Positions 8,958 through 18,570 are shown, counted from the first letter of the stretch. The stretch is DNA of 64,000 bases from Inquilinus limosus DSM 16000 (GCF_000423185.1 NZ_AUHM01000032.1:31001-95000); one strand, 5' to 3'. Made by a program: numbers and translations. The notes: generated from the sequence alone by a model not told the origin.

Positions 8958-9674
8958 TCAGAGCGGCTTGGACAGGTCGCCCACGATCTCCGACATCGCG
9001 TCGATGCGGCCGCTGAGCTGGGCGATCTCGCCGTCCAGCGCCCGCACCCGCGACCGCTCCTGCGCGGACGCCGCCTTCTGGCCGAAGCTGTTGCGGGCCT
9101 CGGACAGGATGTCCCGGTTCTTCCGGGTGCCGTCGATCGCCTGCTGCATCACCTGCCGGTCGGTGCGGACCGAGGCGAGCTCGGCATCCAGCTGCGCCTG
9201 GGTGGCGGTGCCGTTGCGCACGCCCTTGCGCAGGCGGGCCAACTCGCGCTTGTGCTCGTCCAGCACGGTCTGCATGGTCCCGACGAGCTCGCGCGCCTGC
9301 TGGTTCTTGACCTTGGCGTCCGCGATCACGGAATCGAGCTGATCCTCGGCCCGGGCGTATTCCTTCTGCTTCTCCGCGACATAGCTGCCGGCGAGGCCGC
9401 CGATCGCGGCGCCGGCGCCGGCGGCGATCAGGTAGTCCCCGGCATCGACCCTGGCGCCGGCGAGATCGGCGATGGCCATGCCGAGCCCGCCCAGGGCCGC
9501 CCCGACCACGGCCCCTTCGACGATGGTCCGGGTCGAGATCTCGGTTTCCTGCCGCAGCTTGGCCTGGGCCTGGGTGTTGGGCGGCGGCAGCGAACCAGAG
9601 CCCCCCGACCCGCCCGCGCCGACGCATCCGGCCAGAATCAGGGCCGTCATCAGCATCACGGCAATCTGTTTCAC
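8958..9674 (-). CDS. Glycine-zipper outer-membrane lipoprotein
   Basis: 238 aa. The GTG at 9674 follows an AGGGGG ribosome site; a TTG five codons earlier lies inside that site and is less likely. Lipobox ILAGC with lipidated Cys17. After a Gly/Ser/Pro linker comes a Gly/Ala-rich zipper (about residues 40-85, with GAVVGAALGGLG and AAGAGAAIGGLAGS), then a long charged coiled-coil region to the C-terminus. The gene converges on the M23 peptidase gene with only 7 bp between stops, so it has its own promoter. It may be the lipoprotein partner of the envelope cluster (TagQ in Pseudomonas is also a lipoprotein), but I see no specific similarity and this is inference. Confidence 0.8.
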   Translation of the reverse strand: MKQIAVMLMTALILAGCVGAGGSGGSGSLPPPNTQAQAKLRQETEISTRTIVEGAVVGAALGGLGMAIADLAGARVDAGDYLIAAGAGAAIGGLAGSYVAEKQKEYARAEDQLDSVIADAKVKNQQARELVGTMQTVLDEHKRELARLRKGVRNGTATQAQLDAELASVRTDRQVMQQAIDGTRKNRDILSEARNSFGQKAASAQERSRVRALDGEIAQLSGRIDAMSEIVGDLSKPL

Positions 9675-10016
9675 GGTATCCCCCTGCAATATCGCGGACA
9701 GGAATCTAATCTGCCGACCACAGTCTCATGGTCACCGTGACGGCTCCGTGAAATGAGCACGGCGCGCCGGACCGGCCGCATTCGGCCGATTCCAGAGACG
9801 GTCGCAGAATGGATGGATTCCCCCTCTCACCGAGATCATAGCACGGCGATCCACCGCGGGGCGATGCGGGCGGCGACGCCCTGCGGGGGCATCGTCCGCC
9901 TGGCTTGGAGGACGCTCCCGGTCACGGTCCCGCCGAAGCCAGGCCCTACGGGATCTCGGCGATCCGGCTTCCGGCCGCGAAAGCCGGCCGGCTGTCACGA
10001 CATTGTCGAATGACGG
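9675..10016. other. Non-coding gap
   Basis: About 340 bp between the lipoprotein start and the end of the first S12 hydrolase. It must contain the promoter of the lipoprotein gene, but no convincing -35/-10 pair stands out. Short open frames across it have no ribosome sites and skewed, arginine/proline-rich translations. The only structure seen is the hairpin at 9964-9987. Confidence 0.5.
9964..9987 (-). terminator. Candidate terminator after the S12 hydrolase operon
   Basis: Perfect 7-bp inverted repeat CCGGCTT / AAGCCGG with a 10-nt GC-rich loop, about 30 nt beyond the TGA of the 10017-11678 gene. No T-run follows, so it may be Rho-assisted or only a stabilising stem. Confidence 0.35.
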
Positions 10017-11678
10017 TCACTGTGCCGTTCGGTCCGTGTGCCGCAGCAGGAACATCGGGCCGACGCGGATGCCGGTGCGGCCGTCCTCGTCCCGGGCCGC
10101 CAGCTCCAGCGTCTCACCCTCATACAGGATCCCGTGCAGGCGCCAGCTGCCATCCGGCAACTGCTCGCAATCATGGGTGCAGAAATACTCGATCAGGCAT
10201 TTCAGCCTTCCGTCGGCGTAGACCAGGTATGTCGGGTTGAAATCCGGGCCGTAGACGCCGAGATGCGGCGCCAGCTCGGCCGGCACGTCGGAGTCCACGG
10301 CGTCGCGCCGGGTCCAGTCCTTGCCTTTCCAGCCCAGAACGCCGTCGGCGCTGAAGGTGAGGTCGAGATGCGGATAGTCCGCCCCCTCCCCGTAGATCCG
10401 GCCGTCGATGGTGAAGGCGTCGCCGCCGCGCCATTTCAGCTCCAGCGGCACGCCCTCGCCCATCAGGTACAGCCGGCCGTCCTTCGCCCGCAGCTCCACG
10501 CTCTCGCTGCCGTCGGCCGCCCGATAGAGGCCGGGCATCACCGACAGATGCGCCGCGGTCAGAGGCGGATCCTTCGCCGGCGGCGCCGGCGGCCGGCCCA
10601 TCCGGCGCGACGCCAGGGCCAGCTGCAGCGCCCGCCTCGCCAGCCGGTCGGCGATCTGGTTGCTGAAGTCGAGGGTGGAGAAGGTCAGCGCCGCCAGCCC
10701 GGCATGGGGCAGCGCCACCATCTGGGTGGCGTAGCCGTAGACCGCGCCGCCATGGCCGACCGCCAGCCAGCCGTCGACCTCGCGGACGCCGAAGCCCAGG
10801 CCATAGCCCTTGTGGCTGCCGCCGTGGCCGGCCGAGTGCCGGCCGACCACGGTCCACATCTGCCGCAGGCTGGCGGGCGACACGATGGAGCGGCCGTCCG
10901 GGGCGAAACCGCCGCGCAGGAGGCACGTCGCGAACTTCGCCATGTCGGGCGCGGTGGAGAGGATGGCGCCGGCCGGCGACCCGCCGAGATCGAAGACCGG
11001 CGCGGGGAAGTCGCGGTCGAAATCCCACATCCAGGCCGGGGCCAGCCGGGCCCGCGCCTCCGGCGCCAGGGCGGCGCTGCTGTCCGCCATGTCCAGCGGC
11101 TCGAAGATGTGGCGGGCGACATAGTCGGCGTAGCGCAGGCCGCTGACCTGCTCCAGCACCCGGCCGACCACGGCGATGCCGGCGTTCGAATAGTGGATGA
11201 TCCCGGCGCTGGGATCCTCCTTCAGAACCGAGGTCTTCAGCCCTTCGACCGTCACCTCGAGCCCCGGCCGCCGGTCGTCCAGGTAATGACCGTCCTTCGG
11301 CTCGCGCACCAGGCCGGCGGTGTGGCTCATCAGCTTCCGCAGCGACACATGGGCGCCGTATGGGCCGCTCTCGCGCCCGGCGAAGGGATTCACGGGACGG
11401 AAGCCGGGGATGTAGGCGGACACGTCGGCGTCGATGTCGAGCAGCCCCTTCTCGGCCAGCTGCATGATGCCGATCGCGGTGAACATCTTGGTCAGCGATC
11501 CGATCCGGAACAGCGAGTTCCCATCCAGCCGGCGGCCGAGATCGGGCCGCACCACATGGCCGGTGGCCAGCAGGCCGTCGCGGTCGACCACAGCGTAGGA
11601 GATCGACGGGATCGCCTTGTCCCCGACCTCATGCGCGATGAATTCCTCCAGGCCGGCGGCCAGGGCACGGTCGTCCAT
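10017..11678 (-). CDS. S12-family serine hydrolase (beta-lactamase / D-aminopeptidase fold)
   Basis: 553 aa; the ATG at 11678 follows a GAGGAG site, while the longer frame upstream shadows the permease gene. Catalytic S-x-x-K is SLTK (Ser61, Lys64), the second motif is YSN (163-165), and the third is GHGG in VGHGGAVYG. About 200 extra C-terminal residues should form the beta-barrel domains found in D-aminopeptidases and D-peptidases of this family. There is no signal peptide, so it acts in the cytoplasm. It is the last gene of the Dpp-type importer operon, suggesting it hydrolyses the imported peptide or amide. The exact substrate cannot be read from sequence. Confidence 0.85.
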   Translation of the reverse strand: MDDRALAAGLEEFIAHEVGDKAIPSISYAVVDRDGLLATGHVVRPDLGRRLDGNSLFRIGSLTKMFTAIGIMQLAEKGLLDIDADVSAYIPGFRPVNPFAGRESGPYGAHVSLRKLMSHTAGLVREPKDGHYLDDRRPGLEVTVEGLKTSVLKEDPSAGIIHYSNAGIAVVGRVLEQVSGLRYADYVARHIFEPLDMADSSAALAPEARARLAPAWMWDFDRDFPAPVFDLGGSPAGAILSTAPDMAKFATCLLRGGFAPDGRSIVSPASLRQMWTVVGRHSAGHGGSHKGYGLGFGVREVDGWLAVGHGGAVYGYATQMVALPHAGLAALTFSTLDFSNQIADRLARRALQLALASRRMGRPPAPPAKDPPLTAAHLSVMPGLYRAADGSESVELRAKDGRLYLMGEGVPLELKWRGGDAFTIDGRIYGEGADYPHLDLTFSADGVLGWKGKDWTRRDAVDSDVPAELAPHLGVYGPDFNPTYLVYADGRLKCLIEYFCTHDCEQLPDGSWRLHGILYEGETLELAARDEDGRTGIRVGPMFLLRHTDRTAQ

Positions 11679-11692
11679 TCGGTCGTCTCCTC

Positions 11693-12565
11693 TCAGGTCC
11701 GGAGGCGGGGGTCGAGGATGTCGCGCAGGGCGTCGCCCACCAGGCTCCAGGACAGCACGAACAGGAAGATCGCGGCGCCGGGGAAGGCCAGCGTGTACCA
11801 GTAGCGGAACGGGCTGTCGCCGCGGCCGACGATCCAGTTGCGGGAATAGCTGATCAGCTGGCCCCAATCGGCGTAGCCCGGCTCGACCCCGACGCCCAGG
11901 AAGCTGAGGGCGGAGGCGGTCAGCACCATCGACCCCGTCATCATCGTCGCCAGCACCAGCACGGGGAAGAAGGCGTTCGGCAGGATGTGCCGCAGCAGCA
12001 GCCGGGCGTCGCGCGTGCCGTAGGACCGCGCGGCCTTGACGTAGTCCAGCTCCTTCACCCGCAGGATCTCGCTGCGGATGACGCGGGCGTAGTTCATCCA
12101 CCCGAAGGCGGTCAGCGCCATCGTCATCGGCCCGATGCCCTTGCCCAGGAGCGTGGTCAGCACCATCGCCGCGATCAGGAACGGCACGGCCAGGAAGACG
12201 TCGACGATGCGCATCAGCACCTCGTCCACCATGCCGCCGTAGAAGGCGGCGACAGCCCCCACCACGGCGCCGATCAGGGTCGAGATCAGGACGACGCCGA
12301 GGCCGATCTTGAAGGCGGTGCGGGTGCCCCAGACCAGGCCGTAATAGATGTCGAACTGCCCCTCGGTGGTGCCCAGCAGGGCCCGGGCCGAGGGCGGCTG
12401 CGGCGTGGCGCGGAAGCCGCTGCGCGGGATCTCGTAGGGCGAGGTCTGGTACGGCTCCGGCGACGCGATCACCGGGGCCAGCGCGGCAACGGCGACGAAG
12501 CCGGCGAGGACCAGGATGCCCAGCAGCGACAGCGGGTTGCGCAGCAGATATCCGACGATCCTCAT
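11693..12565 (-). CDS. Oligopeptide ABC permease, DppC/OppC type
   Basis: 290 aa, starting at an ATG that overlaps the DppB-type stop (ATGA). N-terminal helix, a periplasmic loop containing LLGTTEGQFDIY (typical DppC wording is HxLGTDxxGRD), then the binding-protein-dependent transport domain. The EAA-type coupling loop is around YVKAARSYGTRDARLLLRH, followed by HILPN. Forms a heterodimeric channel with the protein encoded at 12562-13599 and is driven by the DppD/DppF ATPases at 15790-17636. Confidence 0.9.
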   Translation of the reverse strand: MRIVGYLLRNPLSLLGILVLAGFVAVAALAPVIASPEPYQTSPYEIPRSGFRATPQPPSARALLGTTEGQFDIYYGLVWGTRTAFKIGLGVVLISTLIGAVVGAVAAFYGGMVDEVLMRIVDVFLAVPFLIAAMVLTTLLGKGIGPMTMALTAFGWMNYARVIRSEILRVKELDYVKAARSYGTRDARLLLRHILPNAFFPVLVLATMMTGSMVLTASALSFLGVGVEPGYADWGQLISYSRNWIVGRGDSPFRYWYTLAFPGAAIFLFVLSWSLVGDALRDILDPRLRT

Positions 12566-13599
12566 GCCAACCTCACCCGCGGGTCGAACAGGGGGTACAG
12601 CAGGTCCACCACCAGGTTCAGGACCACCAGCACCAGCGAGAAATAGAGGGCGAAGCCCAGCACGGCCGGGAAATCCAGGTTGGCGGCCGCGTTGGCGGCG
12701 AACTGGCCGAGGCCGTGGTAATCGAAGATCGTCTCGGTGATGACGACGCCGCCCAGCATCGCCGCCACCTCCATCCCCGCGACCGTGATCACCGGCAGCA
12801 GCGCGTTGCGCCGGGCGTGCCGGTTCTGCACCACCCGTTCGCCGAGCCCCTTGGCACGGGCGGTGCGGACATAGTCCTGGCGCAGCGATTCCAGCATCGA
12901 GGTGCGCATGATGCGGGTCATCGACGCCAGGTTGACGTAGCTGAGGGTCAACACCGGCAGGATCAGGTGGCGCAGCGCGTCGAGAAGGATCGGCAGGTTG
13001 CCGTTCAGCAGCGCGTCGACCGTGTTCAGCCCGGTCCAGCGCCGGAAGCCGTCGCCCCCGACCTCCACCAGCGCCCACTGGCTCAGCCGCCCCGGCGGGA
13101 ACCAGCCGAGCGACCCGTAGAACACCATCATCATCAGAAGGCCGAAGACGAAGACCGGGAAGGACCAGCCGAGCACGGTGAACAGGCGGATGCCGTGGTC
13201 GACCGGCCGGTTCAGATGCACCCCGGCCCGGCTGCCCAGCCAGATCGCGCCCAGGATGCCGGGCACGAAGGCGAAGATCACCAGCTCCAGCGACGCCGGA
13301 AACAGCGAGACCAGCGCCTCGGCCACCGGCATCCGAGCCGTCTCCGACCAGCCGAGATTGCCCTGCAGGATGTTGCCGATCCAGCGGCCGTATTGCAGGT
13401 GGAACGGGTCGTTCAGCCCGTATTTCTCGATCAGCGCCTGCACCTGCGCCGCGCCGCCCTTCAGCGCGTCCGGGCTGCCGACATAGGTGACCACGCGCTG
13501 GGTGGGCGTCAGCATCATCTGCATCGCGAAGATCATCAGCGTCAGCGCGAAGAAGACGATGGGGACGAAGGACAAGCGTCGGATCGCGTAGGCGAGCAT
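12562..13599 (-). CDS. Oligopeptide ABC permease, DppB/OppB type
   Basis: 345 aa. Standard DppB layout: first helix at the N-terminus (RRLSFVPIVFFALTLMIF), periplasmic domain with GLNDPFHLQYGRW, then five helices. The coupling loop is YVRTARAKGLGERVVQNRHA, followed by ARRNALLPVI. It is preceded by the binding-protein gene with a GC-rich hairpin in the 64-bp gap, and overlaps the DppC-type gene by 4 bp. Confidence 0.92.
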   Translation of the reverse strand: MLAYAIRRLSFVPIVFFALTLMIFAMQMMLTPTQRVVTYVGSPDALKGGAAQVQALIEKYGLNDPFHLQYGRWIGNILQGNLGWSETARMPVAEALVSLFPASLELVIFAFVPGILGAIWLGSRAGVHLNRPVDHGIRLFTVLGWSFPVFVFGLLMMMVFYGSLGWFPPGRLSQWALVEVGGDGFRRWTGLNTVDALLNGNLPILLDALRHLILPVLTLSYVNLASMTRIMRTSMLESLRQDYVRTARAKGLGERVVQNRHARRNALLPVITVAGMEVAAMLGGVVITETIFDYHGLGQFAANAAANLDFPAVLGFALYFSLVLVVLNLVVDLLYPLFDPRVRLA

Positions 13600-13631
13600 C
13601 GAAAGTCCCGGGCAGAAGGCATCACGACCGG

Positions 13632-13656
13632 GCCGGGCGGGCGCGCCCCGCCCGGC
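13632..13656 (-). promoter_or_regulatory. Stem-loop between binding-protein and permease genes
   Basis: 10-bp perfect inverted repeat (GCCGGGCGGG / CCCGCCCGGC, 5-nt spacer) starting a few nt after the binding-protein stop. Such stems commonly protect the upstream mRNA or partly terminate transcription, giving more binding protein than permease. Similar stems lie after the binding-protein genes at 28143 and 36544. Confidence 0.55.
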
Positions 13657-13663
13657 TTGGCGA

Positions 13664-15595
13664 CTACTGCTTTTCCTTCTTGCTGATTGGATAGAAGTCC
13701 CAGGCGCCGTACTCGATCATGTTGTGGACGTAACCGTCGACCCAGTCGCGCGTGACGATGAAGCCGTACTCCTCCCACAGGAACTGGGTGGTGGCGTATT
13801 CGTGGCTCATCTCCTGCAGCTTCGCGTAGATCTTCTCCCGCTCCGCCGGATCGACCGTGGTCCAGCCCTCCTTCAGGAGCGGATCGAACTTCTCGCGCAT
13901 CAGCTGGCGGTAGCCCTCGCCGGTCATGCCCGCGACCAGGCCGGTGCTGGACAGGTAATAGGTCGCGGCGCCCAGCGGCCCGCCCGGATCGGAATAGTCC
14001 GGTCCCCAGCCCATGATCGCCATCGGCGCGCTGGGGTCGGCCCCGCCATAGACCTTGTCGGCGAAGGTGGCGGCCTGCAGCTGCTGGATCTTCAGCTTGA
14101 ACTTCGGATTGATGCGGGCCAGGTTCTGCTGCAGCAGCGACAGCGCCGAATGATACGCGCTGTTGCCTTCGGTCATGTAGGCGGTCAGCTCGAAGCCGTT
14201 CTCCCAGACCTGGCCGCCCCAGGCCTTCTTGAAGTGCTCCGCCGCCTTCTCGGGGTCGTAGGAATAGACCGGGCTGTCCGGCCGGTAGCCCATGATGCCG
14301 CGCACGGTGGGCCCCCGCAGCTGCACGGTCTTGCCCAGCAGGACCTCGTCCAGCAGCAGCTGGTAGTCCTGGGCGTAGTTGAAGCCCTTGCGCACGTCGA
14401 TATCGGCGAAGAAGTCGGGCGGGATGCCCTTGCCGTCCAGCTTGCCGCTGCCGATCGCCGGGTTGTCCACCGCGCTGACCGGCCAGATGTAGAAGATCGA
14501 CCGGCCGAACACCTGGGGCAGGCCCTCGGTCACCTTGATGCCGGGCTTCGCCGCCACCTCGTCCAGGAACTCCACCGGCGTCGTCACCACGTCGGCGTCG
14601 CCGGCCTCGAGCTGCAGCAGGCGCGTGGTCCATTCCGGCACGGACCGCAGAACGACGCGCTCCAGCTGGGCCGGGCCCTGCCAGTAGCCGTTGAACCGCT
14701 TCATGGTGATCTTCTTCTCGGACCGGTCCCATTCCTCGACCATGAAGGGGCCGCTGCCGTTCTCGACCTCGAACAGCTTGTCCTCGCCCAGCTCGGGCTT
14801 GTGGAACGCCTTCCAGGTGCCGGCGGTGCCGTCCCAGTCGCCCTGGTCGCGGGCCCACTCCTGATCGATGATCGAGGTGGCGAAGGGCAGCGCCATGATG
14901 CCCAGCGTGGCCGGGAACGGCGCATCCAGCACGATCGTCACCCGGTCGCCGTCGACCTTGATCTTCTCCGACAGCGCGTCGTGCACCTTGGCGAGGCCGA
15001 CGGCATCGACCTCGGCGAAGGTCTTCACCCCGGCCAGGTCCATGGCCCAGGCCTCGATGTCCGGATACTTGCCGGCGGTGATCATCTCCGTCACCGCATT
15101 GGCCATCCAGCTGTCGCCCTGCAGGATGGCGCGCATCAGCGAATACTTGACGTCCTGGGCCGTCAGCTCGCCATGGCCGGGGACGATCGCCGCCTTCTCC
15201 TGGTCGGTCAGCTCGTCATACAGCTTCCAGGCGACCAGGCCATCCGCGCCCTTCACCCCGACCTTGTGGGTGTAGACCCCCTTGCGGATCGGGAAGGTGT
15301 AGCTGATCGACCCGTTCTCACCCGGCTTGATCAGCCCGTTCTCCAATGACGGCACCTCGGTCGACAGGGCCGGCACGAACTCGGAGATCTCACTGCCCTT
15401 GTAGTTCAAGAGCCGCATATGGGTGTTGATCGAGACATAGGTGTTGGGGGTATCGGCCATGTAGGCCGGGTCCAGCGTCCGGATGTCGCTGGTCCAGAGA
15501 TAGACCAGGGTGTTCGGGTTCTTCAGCTCGGCCTGCGCTGCGCCGGACAGGGCCAGCAAGGCGACGCCGAGGCTGGGGCCGATCCAACTCTTCAT
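13664..15595 (-). CDS. Family-5 extracellular solute-binding protein (peptide type)
   Basis: 643 aa with a Sec signal peptide (Lys near the start, hydrophobic core, cleavage after AAQA at about residue 22). It has the usual family-5 opening with TLDPAYMADTP and a long two-lobe body. A strong AGGAGGG lies upstream of the ATG. At over 600 aa it is longer than DppA-type binding proteins of E. coli (about 535 aa). It delivers substrate to the permeases encoded downstream. Given the neighbouring D-aminopeptidase-like enzymes, a D-residue-containing peptide or cell-wall fragment is a reasonable but unproven ligand. Confidence 0.9.
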   Translation of the reverse strand: MKSWIGPSLGVALLALSGAAQAELKNPNTLVYLWTSDIRTLDPAYMADTPNTYVSINTHMRLLNYKGSEISEFVPALSTEVPSLENGLIKPGENGSISYTFPIRKGVYTHKVGVKGADGLVAWKLYDELTDQEKAAIVPGHGELTAQDVKYSLMRAILQGDSWMANAVTEMITAGKYPDIEAWAMDLAGVKTFAEVDAVGLAKVHDALSEKIKVDGDRVTIVLDAPFPATLGIMALPFATSIIDQEWARDQGDWDGTAGTWKAFHKPELGEDKLFEVENGSGPFMVEEWDRSEKKITMKRFNGYWQGPAQLERVVLRSVPEWTTRLLQLEAGDADVVTTPVEFLDEVAAKPGIKVTEGLPQVFGRSIFYIWPVSAVDNPAIGSGKLDGKGIPPDFFADIDVRKGFNYAQDYQLLLDEVLLGKTVQLRGPTVRGIMGYRPDSPVYSYDPEKAAEHFKKAWGGQVWENGFELTAYMTEGNSAYHSALSLLQQNLARINPKFKLKIQQLQAATFADKVYGGADPSAPMAIMGWGPDYSDPGGPLGAATYYLSSTGLVAGMTGEGYRQLMREKFDPLLKEGWTTVDPAEREKIYAKLQEMSHEYATTQFLWEEYGFIVTRDWVDGYVHNMIEYGAWDFYPISKKEKQ

Positions 15596-15695
15596 CGAGA
15601 AGCCCTCCTGTTGATGGGCGCTTTCGCCCTTATGGGGTCGCCTGGAACGGCGATCTGCAGGCAGTGTGTCTTAGGCCCGACGATAAGACCATACT

Positions 15696-15712
15696 GAATA
15701 CGCCCAAATTTT
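15696..15712. promoter_or_regulatory. Candidate operator/promoter region ahead of binding protein
   Basis: Inside the 194-bp gap between the DppF-type stop and the binding-protein start is an AT-rich patch containing GAATACGCCCAAATTTT. It resembles TATACGCTAAAAA at 17672 and TATACGACTAATT at 19301. Together they may be sites for one regulator, with the XRE-cupin protein at 18618-19226 the obvious candidate. The gap is large enough for an internal promoter. Confidence 0.35.
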
Positions 15713-15789
15713 CCGTTTCCAGAAAACCTTTAGCGCATTGGAATATAACCCCAGGTCATGGGCATGAGGACAGCCGCCCGGGAGGACCG

Positions 15790-16716
15790 TCAGGCTTCCG
15801 CGCGCACGAAATGCCGGTCCGACACCTGCAGCATCGGCAGGAACATCGGCTCGTAGTCCGGGGGGCGCACCGCGCTCGGGATCTCGTCCGCCAGCAGCAG
15901 GCGGTTCTCCGGCCGCTGCCGCGGATCGGCGACGGGGACGGAGGACAGGAGCTTGCGGGTGTAGCTGTGCCGCGGGTTGCCGAACACCTCGCGCCGGCTG
16001 CCGATCTCGACGATCTGGCCCAGATACATCACCGCCACGCGGTGGGCCATGCGCTCCACCACCGCCATGTCGTGCGAGATGAACAGGACCGAGATCCCCG
16101 TCTCGGCCTGCAAATCCATCAGCAGGTTGATCACCTGGGCCTGGATGGTGACGTCGAGCGACGCCACCGCCTCGTCCGCAATCACCAGCTTCGGCCGGGT
16201 GCTCAGCGCCCGGGCGATGCAGATGCGCTGGCGCTGGCCGCCGGAGAAGGCATGCGGGTGGCGCCGCGCATGCTCGGGCGACAGCCCCACCCGCTGCAGC
16301 AGCTCGGCGACGCGCGCCCGGATCTCGGCCCGCGAGAGGCCGCCATGCACCAGCATCGGGTCGGCGATCGCCTGCCCCACGGTCATGCGCGGGTTCAGCG
16401 AGCTGAAGGGGTCCTGGAACACCATCTGCACCTGTCGGCGCAGCGCCTGGATCTCGCGCGCCGGCCGCCCCAGCGTCTCGCGGCCCTCGAACCGGATCGA
16501 GCCGGAGACCGGCCGGTCCAGCTGCAGGATGCTGCGGCCGATGGTGGACTTGCCGCAGCCGCTTTCCCCCACCAAGGCCAGCGTCTCGCCCGGGAAGATC
16601 TCGAACGACACGTTCTCCACCGCATGGACCCGGCCCGTCACCTTGCCGAAGACGCCGGACCGCAGGTCGAAGCGGGTCGTCAGGTTCTCGACCGCCAGCA
16701 GCGGGGCGCGGGTCAT
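15790..16716 (-). CDS. Oligopeptide ABC ATPase, DppF/OppF type
   Basis: 308 aa. Walker [10 protein letters not shown], signature FSGGQRQR, Walker B LVIADEAV (DEA instead of the usual DEP), H-loop ISHDM, and the OppF-like C-terminal segment with [15 protein letters not shown]. Its start overlaps the DppD-type stop by 4 bp. One of the two motor subunits of the importer. Confidence 0.92.
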   Translation of the reverse strand: MTRAPLLAVENLTTRFDLRSGVFGKVTGRVHAVENVSFEIFPGETLALVGESGCGKSTIGRSILQLDRPVSGSIRFEGRETLGRPAREIQALRRQVQMVFQDPFSSLNPRMTVGQAIADPMLVHGGLSRAEIRARVAELLQRVGLSPEHARRHPHAFSGGQRQRICIARALSTRPKLVIADEAVASLDVTIQAQVINLLMDLQAETGISVLFISHDMAVVERMAHRVAVMYLGQIVEIGSRREVFGNPRHSYTRKLLSSVPVADPRQRPENRLLLADEIPSAVRPPDYEPMFLPMLQVSDRHFVRAEA

Positions 16717-17636
16717 GCCGACACCGCCTCGACACCCTGGTCCCTGCGCGCCTCGACCAGGCTGGAGGCATCGCTCATCTCGACCAGAGGAAAGCGCTCG
16801 GGCTCGTCCTTGTCGGCCATGCTGCCCAGGCGCGGAACCGCGGCCAGCAGCGCGCGGGTATAGGCGTGCGCCGGCGTCTCGAACACCTCGTAGACCGTTC
16901 CGGTCTCCACGATCTTCCCCTTCAGCATGACGCAGATCCGGTCCGCGATCTCGGCCACCACGCCCATGTCGTGGGTGATGAACAGCACCGACATCCCGAT
17001 CTCGCGCTGCAGCGCCCGCACTAGGTCGAGGATCTGGGCCTGGATGGTGACGTCCAGCGCCGTGGTCGGCTCGTCCAGGATCATCAGCGACGGGCGGCAG
17101 CACAGCGCCATGGCGATCATCACCCGCTGGCGCATGCCGCCGGACAGGTGGTGCGGATACTGGTCCAGCCGCTTCTCCGCTTCCGGCACCCGCACCAGCT
17201 TCAGCGCGTTCAGAGCGATCGCGCGCGCCTCCGCCGCGCTCTTGCCCTGGTGCTGCATGATCGCTTCGCTGATCTGGAAGCCGATGCTGAAGACCGGATT
17301 CAGGCTGGCCATCGGGTCCTGGAACACCATCGAGATGTCGGCCCCGCGGACGTCCTTCATCCGCTTCTGCGGCAGCCGGGCCAGGTCGGCCACCTCTCCC
17401 CCGCGGAGGCGCATCCGGATCGACCCGCCGGCCAGCACGGCGCCGTCATATTCGGCCAGCCGCATGATGGTCATCGCGGTGACCGATTTGCCGCTGCCCG
17501 ATTCCCCGACCAGGGCCAGCGTCTCGCCCCGCCCGATATGGAAGGAGACGCCCTTCACCGCGTGCAGGGTCTCGCCCCCACCGAGCGAGAACGACACCTG
17601 GAGGTTGTCGACCTCGAGCACGCGATCGTCCCTCAT
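16713..17636 (-). CDS. Oligopeptide ABC ATPase, DppD/OppD type
   Basis: 307 aa. Walker [11 protein letters not shown]-loop [13 protein letters not shown], signature LSGGMRQR, Walker [14 protein letters not shown]-loop ITHDMGVV, and the family tail [16 protein letters not shown]. First gene of the leftward operon 17636-10017. It is transcribed from the AT-rich control region shared with the divergent D-aminopeptidase gene at 17743. Confidence 0.92.
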   Translation of the reverse strand: MRDDRVLEVDNLQVSFSLGGGETLHAVKGVSFHIGRGETLALVGESGSGKSVTAMTIMRLAEYDGAVLAGGSIRMRLRGGEVADLARLPQKRMKDVRGADISMVFQDPMASLNPVFSIGFQISEAIMQHQGKSAAEARAIALNALKLVRVPEAEKRLDQYPHHLSGGMRQRVMIAMALCCRPSLMILDEPTTALDVTIQAQILDLVRALQREIGMSVLFITHDMGVVAEIADRICVMLKGKIVETGTVYEVFETPAHAYTRALLAAVPRLGSMADKDEPERFPLVEMSDASSLVEARRDQGVEAVSA

Positions 17637-17660
17637 GGCGGCTCCGATGCTGCGGGCAAG

Positions 17661-17695
17661 AAGAAATTTCTTATACGCTAAAAAATACCGTATTT
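17661..17695. promoter_or_regulatory. Divergent control region with two palindromes
   Basis: The 106-bp gap between the leftward dppD-type start (17636) and the rightward dppA start (17743) is the most AT-rich stretch of region 2. It holds the perfect 12-bp palindrome AAGAAATTTCTT (17661-17672) and an inverted repeat AAATAC-C-GTATTT (17683-17695), with TATACGCTAA between them. Likely operator and promoter DNA for both operons; the exact regulator is not shown by the sequence. Confidence 0.5.
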
Positions 17696-17742
17696 AACAA
17701 TGACGTCTGTCACAAGCACCAATGACAAGCCGGGAGGACGGA

Positions 17743-18570
17743 ATGCGTCTCTACATCTCCGCCGACATCGAAGGCATCGTCGGCGTCGTCAGCCGCGACC
17801 AGACCGGGCCCGAGGGCTTCGAGTACGAGCGGGCGCGCGACTGGATGACCGACACCGTGGTCGCCGCCTGCGAGGCCGCGCTGGAGGCCGGGGCGACCGA
17901 GATCGTGGTCAGCGATTCCCACGGCAACGGCCAGAGCCTGAAGATCGAGAAGCTGCCGGAAACCGTCCAGCTGGTGCGCAGCTGGCCGCGGCCGCTGTGC
18001 ATGATGCAGGGGATCGAGGTCGGCGAGTTCGCGGGCGCCCTGCTGATCGGCTACCACTCCGGCGCCAGCAACCCTGCCGGCGTGCTGGCGCACACGCTGA
18101 GCGGCAGCGCCTTTCAGGAGGTGCGCGTCAACGGCCAGGTGCTGAACGAGGCCGGGCTGAACGCCGCCATCGCCGGCCATTACGGCGTGCCGGTGATCTA
18201 CGCCTCGGGCGACGACGTGGCGACGGCCGAGATCCGCGACATCCTCGGCGACATCGAGACGACGACGGTGAAATGGGCGCACAGCACGCGCTCCGCCCGC
18301 ACCTTGACGCCGGCGGCGGCCCATGCGGCGGTGCGCGCGGGCGTGAAGCGCGCGATCGCCCGCATCGGCGAGGCCAGGCCGTTCCGGCTGAAGGCCCCCT
18401 GCGCCCTGGAGGTCCGGTTCCGCCACCGCCTGCCGGTCGAGCACCTGGCCTATCTGCGCTTCGTCACCCAGGTCGACACCTACACCATCCGCTACGAGGC
18501 GGAGGATGCGGTCGACATGTCGAAGTTCCTGATGTTCCTGTTCGGCTACAGCGTCACCGCGACGATGTAG
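17743..18570 (+). CDS. dppA: M55 D-aminopeptidase DppA
   Basis: 275 aa. The ATG at 17743 has GGGAGG five nt upstream and gives the family start MRLYISADIEG; an in-frame ATG at 17722 has no ribosome site. Zinc ligands of Bacillus DppA recalled as Asp8, Glu10, His60, His104 and Glu133 map here to Asp8, Glu10, His60, His105 (IGYHSGAS) and Glu136 (LNEAGLN). The proposed nucleophile is His117 (VLAHT). Family role: decameric cytoplasmic enzyme releasing N-terminal D-amino acids such as D-Ala. It is divergent from the importer operon, so imported peptides are the likely substrates. Confidence 0.93.
   Translation: MRLYISADIEGIVGVVSRDQTGPEGFEYERARDWMTDTVVAACEAALEAGATEIVVSDSHGNGQSLKIEKLPETVQLVRSWPRPLCMMQGIEVGEFAGALLIGYHSGASNPAGVLAHTLSGSAFQEVRVNGQVLNEAGLNAAIAGHYGVPVIYASGDDVATAEIRDILGDIETTTVKWAHSTRSARTLTPAAAHAAVRAGVKRAIARIGEARPFRLKAPCALEVRFRHRLPVEHLAYLRFVTQVDTYTIRYEAEDAVDMSKFLMFLFGYSVTATM

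Noticed and set aside
9753..10013. 86-codon plus-strand frame in the gap after the lipoprotein gene
   Set aside because: No ribosome site, Arg/Pro-rich composition and no recognisable domain.
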